Shown here one piece after another: positions 4,104 to 10,064 of a DNA stretch of 10,064 bases. The stretch spans positions 1 to 10,064 of the forward strand of contig JAOZRH010000071.1 of assembly GCA_029931905.1 (NCBI GenBank). The letters run 5' to 3'. Both the position numbers and the translations under genes were made by a program. This stretch comes from Fidelibacterota bacterium. GTDB taxonomy: Bacteria > Fidelibacterota > Fidelibacteria > Fidelibacterales > Fidelibacteraceae. The notes beneath the pieces were generated by a model. That model did not search any database, was not told the DNA's origin, and saw only the letters and a program-made list of their open reading frames with translations. Numbering within the stretch: the first letter of the stretch is position 1; each line of letters starts with the position of its first letter.

Positions 4104-6157
4104 ATCTTAGAGGATCAGGAATGTATTCGAAGGCAACAAATCCGATGAGGAATACCTCTGCTGGTAGGAACCTTCATTTGAAATTAATCTTCGTTTATCC
4201 GATGATGTTTGATTCTTTTTTGCAAAAAAACAAACAGCAATTTAGAGATTTTCTTTCGAATACATTTCTAAGAGAAATTTTTACAGCAAATTTTTTGAAT
4301 CTTGTAAATTTAACAAATCAGATTTCACCCTTAGAAGATAGTAGTGGTAAAAAAATTGATTTAGCAGGAGATTTAGGAGGTATTTTAGTCGGTCAAGGAC
4401 AGGGACAAGGTATGAGAAGAGGAGGAGGTTTTGGAGGATTTTATAGTGAAAAACAAATGAATAAAGAAGAATTGCAACGAAAGATAAAAGAAAAAACAGA
4501 AACAATTAAATTGTTAATGAAAACTGATCCACAATTAAAAACATTAAATCCAAAAATTCAATTTGTTACTCTTGAAAATATGATTGATGTGCCTGTTATA
4601 GTTGGTACAAAACCATTAGATGTTGATTCATTTACTTTATCAATGTTTTTATTTTTTGCAATTGCTCTTAAATTACCAATTGATAATTTTAATAATGTTA
4701 AGAAAATTGTCACAACGATTAAGAGAACAGATAAAAATAGTTTAGTTAAACTTCTTGATTATGAAACTGAAAAAACTGGAGTGTTGTATAATTTAATTGA
4801 GAGAGTTAAACAAAAACTTACTAATTCGAGATATTCTAAAAAATTAATTAAATTTACCAGATCTTTTAAAGGACCAGATTCCTCAGAACATATTGGTGAT
4901 AGAAGTGTTTTATTTCCATTATTAGATACGTTTATGTCAAAATTAGATAAATTAGAATTGTTTTTTCGTTTCATGTTAGATGAAAGTGAATTAAGATCTA
5001 GGTATGGGTTAACATATAACACAAATTTAGAAACAACTGTTAAACGAATAAGTCCACATGCTGATAAAATATTTGCAAAATTAGATAATAACTTACAGAA
5101 TGCAATATCAGAACCTGTTGCAAATATTCTTCGAAGTTATGATCGTTTATTCGTTCCAGAACATGATACATATATTAATTTCGAAGAAACATTTAATGAA
5201 TTTATTTCAAAAAGAATGGCATTAAAATTATCTAATTTTGTGGCTCAACAATTAAGACCAGATTTAGAGAATTATGTTAGAGATCTGAATGTTAATCAAA
5301 CAGGTAGCGTTAATGATGTTAAATCATTATGTTCAGATATTTCTGATGATGTTGATAGATTGGGTAATTTTATTAATAAATTAAATCAAACCAAAATTCA
5401 TTTTTCTGTTAAAAATGGAGATGAAAGCGTAGCAAAATTAATTTCAAATTATGTAAATACTATGGATAGTATTTCTTCAAAGATTAAGCCGTTATCTAAT
5501 AAATCAAGAAAAAAATTAAATAAAATTTTACCAAATATGTCAACAATTATTTCAAATTTTGAAAATATAGTTGATGGTGGTATAGCTGAATTTATGAACC
5601 ATTATATTAAAAATACTAATCAAGATGAAGTAATAAGATCAGTTCATATGCAAGGTAATCAACAATTTGATGTGAATGGATTAAAAAATCTTTTTTACGA
5701 ATGGATTACTAACATTATTCAGTATATTTTCTTAACTTCAATAGCTATTGCAATTTGTGAATATGTTAAAATTCTTGATGTTGAAATCGAAACAGCCAAA
5801 AATGAAGTAACAGATTTTCCAAATTATTGTTTAGTATTATCGGAAGAGATATTATATGCATTATATTCAGCGTATGTTACAAAGAATTTTAGGAAATTAT
5901 TACAAGGTGAAAATGTATCTTTTTCAAGTAAAAAGCAAGTTAATTTAAGTTCAGCATACACCAAATCAATGGTGAGATATATTAATAAAAAATTAAGAGT
6001 CCCAAATTTGATAGTTGTTAATAATCGTGGAGATGTTCATTATAAATTTATGAATTTAACTGATGTTAATAAATCAAGAATTAACACAATTGAAACGTTT
6101 AATAATTTAAATTGGAAATCAAGTAGTAATCAACAATCAAATTATTTTGCTTATTAA
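4100..6157 (+). CDS. Large protein of unknown function, probable virion or morphogenesis protein
   Basis: 685 residues; start ATG 4100 overlaps the peptidase stop, with GAGG at 4089-4092. Family not recognised. Residues 1-24 are polar with basic residues. Residues ~27-75 are hydrophobic/aromatic (LKLIFVYPMMFDSF...). Residues 89-114 form a Gly-rich linker with GQGQGQG then GGGFGGF. Residues 117-140 are a charged helix. Residues 150-195 look folded and include the hydrophobic SMFLFFAIALKLP. From ~200 to 500 the protein is mostly helical with many Lys/Asn. A hydrophobic segment at ~537-557 (ITNIIQYIFLTSIAIAICEY) might enter a membrane, or be a buried helix. The ~75 C-terminal residues are basic and polar. 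There are no catalytic motifs. Coupling to the peptidase makes it a candidate partner or substrate, which is inference only. Confidence 0.6.
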   Translation: MNLRGSGMYSKATNPMRNTSAGRNLHLKLIFVYPMMFDSFLQKNKQQFRDFLSNTFLREIFTANFLNLVNLTNQISPLEDSSGKKIDLAGDLGGILVGQGQGQGMRRGGGFGGFYSEKQMNKEELQRKIKEKTETIKLLMKTDPQLKTLNPKIQFVTLENMIDVPVIVGTKPLDVDSFTLSMFLFFAIALKLPIDNFNNVKKIVTTIKRTDKNSLVKLLDYETEKTGVLYNLIERVKQKLTNSRYSKKLIKFTRSFKGPDSSEHIGDRSVLFPLLDTFMSKLDKLELFFRFMLDESELRSRYGLTYNTNLETTVKRISPHADKIFAKLDNNLQNAISEPVANILRSYDRLFVPEHDTYINFEETFNEFISKRMALKLSNFVAQQLRPDLENYVRDLNVNQTGSVNDVKSLCSDISDDVDRLGNFINKLNQTKIHFSVKNGDESVAKLISNYVNTMDSISSKIKPLSNKSRKKLNKILPNMSTIISNFENIVDGGIAEFMNHYIKNTNQDEVIRSVHMQGNQQFDVNGLKNLFYEWITNIIQYIFLTSIAIAICEYVKILDVEIETAKNEVTDFPNYCLVLSEEILYALYSAYVTKNFRKLLQGENVSFSSKKQVNLSSAYTKSMVRYINKKLRVPNLIVVNNRGDVHYKFMNLTDVNKSRINTIETFNNLNWKSSSNQQSNYFAY

Positions 6158-6167
6158 GGAGTAAATT

Positions 6168-6905
6168 ATGTTTAATGAATATTTAACTGAGACTGATATG
6201 CAAATAGTACAAGAATCTCAAAAAGCACTTCGAAAAATTAAGACTTCAAAAGATTATCAACAAAAAAGTCTTTTAGAAACTGTACAGGATAACTTCAGTA
6301 AATATGATAAAGCAGCACATCTTTTCGAAGAATATGACATAGTTGATTTTGAAATTAAATCAAATATTGATATGCTTTATTATACACAACTTTTTAGTAA
6401 ACTTGAAGAATCCGAACAATTAGAAAGTGTACAGAAACTTTTAATAGAATTAACCAAAAGTGTAAAAGATGTTTACGAAATAACTAATTTGAAACCTGAA
6501 GTGTATGGTGCTGGTATTGATTATAAAATTCTTGAAGAATCTAATGAGATTGTAAGAAATAAATTATCTAAAAAGATTTTTGAATATTTAGATTCTAATT
6601 TTTATAGATTAGATCCAGAGAAAAGAAAGAAAAAATACTTTAATGAATCAGTCGAAATATCTAAAAAATTAATTACAGAAGGTGTTGAAACTGAAGAGGC
6701 TATTGAATATTCTGTTAAAGTTGTTGTAATGGAAAATCTTTTACGGAAAATAGCATTTCCATTTTCTATTTGGGGAAGAATTACAAACTTAATGGAAAGT
6801 GAAATATATTCGAAAGTTTTTGATAGAGATCGTTTAATTGAAACTGTTGAAAGAGCTGAAAAAAATATAAAAGCTGTAGCTAAGGTTGTTGCAGCAGCGG
6901 TATAA
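6168..6905 (+). CDS. Alpha-helical charged protein, unknown; scaffold-like
   Basis: 245 residues from ATG 6168, with AAGGAG at 6156-6161 and a 6-base spacer; the SD overlaps the previous stop. Nearly the whole protein is predicted helical and rich in Glu and Lys, with heptad-like stretches (for example residues 10-30, 75-100 and 160-190). Residue ~195-210 has the only aromatic-hydrophobic patch (KIAFPFSIWGRI). The C-terminus is an Ala/Val-rich helix ending KAVAKVVAAAV. No enzymatic motif is seen. Charged helical proteins of this size in phage late operons are often scaffold, core or chaperone proteins, but nothing here assigns it to a family. The next gene starts 4 bases after the stop. Confidence 0.55.
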   Translation: MFNEYLTETDMQIVQESQKALRKIKTSKDYQQKSLLETVQDNFSKYDKAAHLFEEYDIVDFEIKSNIDMLYYTQLFSKLEESEQLESVQKLLIELTKSVKDVYEITNLKPEVYGAGIDYKILEESNEIVRNKLSKKIFEYLDSNFYRLDPEKRKKKYFNESVEISKKLITEGVETEEAIEYSVKVVVMENLLRKIAFPFSIWGRITNLMESEIYSKVFDRDRLIETVERAEKNIKAVAKVVAAAV

Positions 6906-6909
6906 AAAA

Positions 6910-7110
6910 ATGATTTCTGTTCATCGTCTTTATGAAATTAATCCTGCTGTTTTGAAGCAAGCTGCGGTTTGGGGAGTTGGAAGTTTTTTATCTGCTAAAG
7001 CTGGTGAAGATAAACCTCAAACAGAAGAAGAAAAGAAAAAACTTCGAAAGAAGTTTTTAACACAAGGACTAATAGGAGCAGCAGCAGGAGCAGCAGGATC
7101 GATGATATAA
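6910..7110 (+). CDS. Small protein with Gly/Ala-zipper hydrophobic tail
   Basis: 66 residues from ATG 6910, 4 bases after the preceding stop. There is no good SD, so it is probably reached by re-initiation. An in-frame TTG at 6886 inside the upstream gene would add 8 residues, but AAGG is too close to it. Residues 14-29 (LKQAAVWGVGSFLSA) are moderately hydrophobic, then comes a charged loop (GEDKPQTEEEKKKLRKK), and residues 51-66 are GLIGAAAGAAGSMI, a glycine-zipper pattern. That layout suggests two membrane-associated or helix-packing segments. Holin-like, tail-channel or small membrane roles are possible; none is supported directly. Confidence 0.5.
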   Translation: MISVHRLYEINPAVLKQAAVWGVGSFLSAKAGEDKPQTEEEKKKLRKKFLTQGLIGAAAGAAGSMI

Positions 7111-7122
7111 AACAAAGATAAC

Positions 7123-7126
7123 GGAG
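7123..7126 (+). promoter_or_regulatory. Ribosome binding site for the GTG start at 7136
   Basis: GGAG is 9 bases before GTG 7136. No ATG start in this frame has a comparable site nearby, so GTG is preferred. Confidence 0.6.
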
Positions 7127-7135
7127 AAAAAAATA

Positions 7136-8428
7136 GTGTCTGGTATTATAGACGTTTCGAAAAAGATAGAAGAGAAATTATTATTAGATAGAAATCTAGA
7201 ACAACAGGTATTTTTTGAAATTTCAAAGATTGTGTCAGAAGCATATCAACATTCTATGGCTCAATCAGGAAAAGGATATTGTTATAAATTTAATTTACCA
7301 TTCAACGCCGTTACAAAAAAATTATACAAACTTTTAGACTTAACAAATGAAGAAGTTTTTAAAGCATTTAAAAAAGATTGGGGTCAAGGTGCTATGAAAA
7401 ATAGAATGCATAAAGACCCTTATTATCAAATACTTCTTTTATTAATATATTATGGTATTAAAAATAATAAAAAAGTAATTACTGAAAATGCATTTTTCAT
7501 ACTATTAATGAAATTATGGAATGGTAGAAAAGAGAAATTTATTAGATATTGTGATGAAAAAACAATGAACTATGTTGTTGCAAATATGAGTAAAAAGTTT
7601 GTAATAACAAAATATGATGGACCATTGTTTCTTTTAAAAGATTATTTTGTTCCAACGTTGTTAAAGAAATACTCCCAACAAATTAAATCTGATCCTGCAG
7701 GACGTTTAGGATTAAGAAGATTATTTGAACAAAGTTGGTCTAGAATTCGACAAATTTTTGTATTCAATAAACAAAGAAATTTAGCATCTGGAAAAGATGA
7801 ATATACTGGAGGTATAGCTCCACTTTATTATCAAGCTAAACGAGAAGGTGCAAAATTAGATACAACAGCAATGGGAAAAAATGAAGATTCTGAACAAATT
7901 GATTTGATGTCTGTTAATGAAAGAGAAGACATTGCAAATGATGTGACTGATTACATTGTTAGTAATACAAAAAGAAATGTTTCTATAACATTTATAAATG
8001 CGTTATATAGAGACTCGAACGTTAACAAAGAATTAATAAAAGTTATTATTCAAGGATTAGCAGATTATAATCTTCATAAATATATTAGTGAATTAATTCT
8101 TTTAATATTATCAAGATTAAATATACAACAAAAAGAAGATATTTGTAAAGCTGATATATATTCGAAATTTAAAAGAACAATAGTTTCATCTAAAAATAAT
8201 CCAGATGTTGCAAAAATACGAAGATTGTGTAATACAATAATTAATAAAATATTTGAGAAAAATCAAATCAATATTGATATCGAAAAAAATTATACTCCAC
8301 CAACTGCTGGTAAAATCAGACTTTTGTTACTCAACGTTATACTTTCAGATATGAAAAAAGTCATTTGTCATCAACAAGTTGTTGGTAAGAAATTTATGCA
8401 CTTTGTTAAATCTGGATATCAAATGTGA
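7136..8428 (+). CDS. 430-residue protein of unknown function, probable phage morphogenesis protein
   Basis: Starts at GTG 7136, ends at TGA 8426-8428. Not recognised. Residues 1-80 are charged helices. Residues 96-130 are hydrophobic (YYQILLLLIYYGIKN, then AFFILLMKLW), more like a buried helical core than a clear membrane pair. Residues 185-240 hold the most distinctive stretch: DPAGRLGLRRLFEQSWSRI, then NKQRNLASGKDEYTGGIAPLYYQAKREG, polar with well-spaced Arg/Lys/Gly as in an interface or nucleic-acid-binding surface. Residues ~245-270 are acidic and loop-like. Residues 280-430 are helical again (LILLILSRLN; IRLLLLNVIL). There is no Walker motif, HxH or other catalytic signature. It is the last gene of the 3297-8428 operon, followed by a strong terminator. 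Confidence 0.6.
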   Translation: MSGIIDVSKKIEEKLLLDRNLEQQVFFEISKIVSEAYQHSMAQSGKGYCYKFNLPFNAVTKKLYKLLDLTNEEVFKAFKKDWGQGAMKNRMHKDPYYQILLLLIYYGIKNNKKVITENAFFILLMKLWNGRKEKFIRYCDEKTMNYVVANMSKKFVITKYDGPLFLLKDYFVPTLLKKYSQQIKSDPAGRLGLRRLFEQSWSRIRQIFVFNKQRNLASGKDEYTGGIAPLYYQAKREGAKLDTTAMGKNEDSEQIDLMSVNEREDIANDVTDYIVSNTKRNVSITFINALYRDSNVNKELIKVIIQGLADYNLHKYISELILLILSRLNIQQKEDICKADIYSKFKRTIVSSKNNPDVAKIRRLCNTIINKIFEKNQINIDIEKNYTPPTAGKIRLLLLNVILSDMKKVICHQQVVGKKFMHFVKSGYQM

Positions 8429-8435
8429 TTATATA

Positions 8436-8459
8436 GGGCTAGTTTTCTAGCCCTTTTTT
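8436..8459 (+). terminator. Strong intrinsic terminator
   Basis: A perfect 7-bp stem GGGCTAG (8436-8442) / CTAGCCC (8447-8453) with a TTTT loop is followed by six T (8454-8459). It lies 7 bases after the stop at 8428 and 15 bases before the next start, so the tail genes downstream need read-through or a promoter overlapping this short gap; none is evident. Confidence 0.9.
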
Positions 8460-8465
8460 GTTTTC

Positions 8466-8470
8466 GAGGA
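8466..8470 (+). promoter_or_regulatory. Ribosome binding site for the tail-tube-like gene
   Basis: GAGGA lies 5 bases before the ATG at 8475 and 8 before the tandem ATG at 8478. Spacing slightly favours the second ATG; the protein differs by one Met only. Confidence 0.6.
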
Positions 8471-8474
8471 AAGA

Positions 8475-9221
8475 ATGATGAATAATAATTCAACTACGTT
8501 GATTGATTATATTGATAATGTTTTTCAATCAAATGAAACTGTATTGACTTATTTTTATACACAATTATATCGTGATTACAATCCCGATATAAATGGGTAT
8601 AATTTTATTTTTATGGTTCCACCAGATTTAAGTGGTTGGAATTTAAGTAATATGCATTTATATTCACAAAGTGACAATAAGTCTTTCTTTTCATTAACTG
8701 GTAAATTTATGACATTTTCGGCGATTGACTTTACACCACCAATTAATCAAATCAATACGGAAAGAGTCTCTTCAAGAACTGGTGGTATACCTTATGCAAC
8801 AGAAATAACAAATACTGAACAATGTTCGGTAACATATATAGATAATGCCGACATTGATATATATCATTTTCATCATATGTGGCTTGAATATATCCGAGCA
8901 GTTGTTGATGGGATAGTTGATCCTTCTCCACAGTATTATGAAGAAAATGATACATCACAATTTTACGGAGCAATTGATTATGCAGCTTCTATTTATGTTG
9001 TACGATATTTACCAAATTTAAAAACAATTAGATTCGTTGGTAAATGTGTCGGTATTTTTCCACAATCTTTACCAACAAAAGAATTAATAGGTACTAGAAC
9101 TTCAAATGAACTTACAACATTACCTATGAATTATTTTTGTAGTGCTTATCGAGAAGCAACTTGGAGAGAACAATCACATTGGTTAATTCATGAAATAAAT
9201 CAACTAGTGCAAGGATTTTAG
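8475..9221 (+). CDS. Tail-tube-fold protein (tube or baseplate tube-initiator type)
   Basis: 248 residues. The layout is that of contractile-tail tube proteins (T4 gp19/gp54 type): a strand-rich N-terminal part (YNFIFMVPP at 42-50; FFSLTGKFMTFSAIDFTPP at 71-89), a loop with NTERVSSRTGGIPYATE, then a long strand-helix block ITNTEQCSVTYIDNADIDIY...HHMWLEYIRAVVDG (111-146), and YVVRYLPNLKTIRFVGKCVGIFPQSLP (174-200), where 'xGxxFPxxxP' is the usual tube-family turn before the last strand. A C-terminal helix (WREQSHWLIHEINQLV) follows. It ends 2 bases before the baseplate wedge gene. In T4 terms it could be the tube gp19, the tube-initiator gp54 or the terminator gp3; next to a gp6-type gene, the initiator role is favoured but not proved. 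Confidence 0.65.
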   Translation: MMNNNSTTLIDYIDNVFQSNETVLTYFYTQLYRDYNPDINGYNFIFMVPPDLSGWNLSNMHLYSQSDNKSFFSLTGKFMTFSAIDFTPPINQINTERVSSRTGGIPYATEITNTEQCSVTYIDNADIDIYHFHHMWLEYIRAVVDGIVDPSPQYYEENDTSQFYGAIDYAASIYVVRYLPNLKTIRFVGKCVGIFPQSLPTKELIGTRTSNELTTLPMNYFCSAYREATWREQSHWLIHEINQLVQGF

Positions 9222-9223
9222 AT

Positions 9224-10064
9224 ATGCCAACAGTTTTTACACCAAGGACACCTGAAGAATTTATTGATTATTATGAAGCTGAATTGAAAAAGGAATTAGA
9301 TGTTTATAATATACAAATAAATAAAGTTGGGTTTTTAGGTTTTCTTCTAAATATTTTAGGACACACAAATTATGATTTAAAAAATTATTATGACTATTTA
9401 TTTAAGGAGTCATTTATAGCAACTTCTGAAACGAGTGAGAATATTCATCTTCACGCTTCAATCTACGGATATTTTCCATCTTTTGCGATAGCTGCTGAGA
9501 TAATTGCTAAATTAGAAGTTGACTTTAATATATTACCATCGAAACAAAATAATGTTACTAGACGTGAATTATATATAAATAATCCAGGTCAACTATTGAA
9601 ATTTGAATCAGAAGGTTATGAATTTTGTACCAAAGCATCTTATAAAATTATTGAAGAAAATGGACAATATAAAACAATTATAATAACTGAAGACGGAGAA
9701 TCTATTCAATATCCCTCTCCATCTTCAGTTTTAACTCCACCATTATTAGATGCAAAACAATATAAAGAGCAAGAATTTAATTTTAGATCATCTTCATATC
9801 CAGCAAATTCTTTTTATTCATATCCTTTGGAAATAGAAGATGGATATATTGAAAACATTAGAGTTTTCGTTAAAGAGAAAAATGCTATTGAAGAGGAAGA
9901 ATATGAAGTTAAATTTGTAAAGTATTTAGAAACTGGATCATCTAAAGTTGTTTTTTTGAGAGCTATTACACAAACGAAATATGTTTTAGAATTAGGTTCT
10001 GGATTAAGAGGTAAATGGTTACCACAAGCTGATATAAGAATACTTGTAAATGTAACTAAAGGTA
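9224..10064 (+). CDS. Baseplate wedge protein, T4 gp6-type (3' end outside window)
   Basis: The frame is open from ATG 9224 to the window edge: 280 complete residues and no stop. AAGGA at 9211-9215 lies 8 bases upstream, overlapping the end of the tube-like gene. Residues ~37-95 carry the clearest signature: LGFLLNILGHTNYDLKNYYDYLFKESFIATSETSENIHLHASIYGYFPSFAIAAE. In gp6 and related wedge proteins (also J-type baseplate proteins) the same order appears: 'xxYNxxYxxxYxxxxxxExFLxTAxxRxNxxxHAxxLGYxPxxxxSAxA'. After it come beta segments with acidic and aromatic residues (~125-280). gp6 forms the baseplate wedge ring with gp7 and gp53 that holds the hub and sheath. The rest of the protein is probably several hundred residues longer outside the window. 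Confidence 0.75.
   Translation, partial: MPTVFTPRTPEEFIDYYEAELKKELDVYNIQINKVGFLGFLLNILGHTNYDLKNYYDYLFKESFIATSETSENIHLHASIYGYFPSFAIAAEIIAKLEVDFNILPSKQNNVTRRELYINNPGQLLKFESEGYEFCTKASYKIIEENGQYKTIIITEDGESIQYPSPSSVLTPPLLDAKQYKEQEFNFRSSSYPANSFYSYPLEIEDGYIENIRVFVKEKNAIEEEEYEVKFVKYLETGSSKVVFLRAITQTKYVLELGSGLRGKWLPQADIRILVNVTKG

Noticed and set aside
6886..6909. Earlier TTG start for the 66-residue protein.
   Set aside because: The AAGG motif directly abuts the TTG, leaving no spacer, and the added residues overlap the upstream gene. ATG 6910 is simpler.
1..10064. Alternative genetic code or CRISPR array.
   Set aside because: TAA, TGA and TAG all end genes at sensible positions followed by terminators or new starts, and no regularly spaced direct repeats were seen at DNA level.

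Overview
The window is a compact, strongly AT-rich stretch (roughly 30% GC by eye) in which every gene is on the + strand. The genes are tightly packed, with ATGA-type overlaps, Shine-Dalgarno sites of the AAGGAG type and a standard genetic code. Two genes at the right end look like contractile-tail parts: a tail-tube-fold protein and the start of a T4 gp6-type baseplate wedge protein. With several large alpha-helical or beta-rich proteins of no recognisable cellular role, this points to the virion-structure region of a large T4-like or jumbo myophage (or an AT-rich prophage). The SD motifs imply a host that uses them; the host cannot be named from this sequence.

Layout. 1-302: the C-terminal end of a YiiX/YebB-like permuted papain-fold enzyme. 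339-1992: an operon of three genes: a beta-rich protein carrying about six 14-residue tandem repeats, a beta-domain protein with a Lys-rich tail that weakly resembles T4-like prohead-core proteins, and a 74-residue very basic protein. It ends in a hairpin-plus-T-tract terminator that overlaps the last stop codon. 2031-2201: a GC-rich (84 of 160 bases counted over 2031-2190) non-coding segment that folds by eye into two helical domains followed by a U-tract. This is the best candidate for an undescribed element. 2225-3241: a Cas4/RecB-like PD-(D/E)XK nuclease with four Cys positioned for an Fe-S cluster, started from TTG behind a very strong SD, then a strong terminator. 3297-4103: an M48-type zinc metallopeptidase with a membrane segment. 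4100-8428: four proteins of unknown function (685, 245, 66 and 430 residues), ending in a clean terminator. 8475-10064: the tail-tube-like gene and the baseplate wedge gene, which runs off the window.

How they may fit together. Most genes look like a late morphogenesis cluster for tail, baseplate and possibly head core or internal proteins. The RNA-plus-nuclease unit lies between two terminators and differs sharply in base composition at its RNA, so it looks like a self-contained cassette inside the cluster. Whether RNA and nuclease act together (guide, attenuator, independent small RNA, or chance neighbours) cannot be decided here. All assignments come from motif reading; no database or folding program was run.
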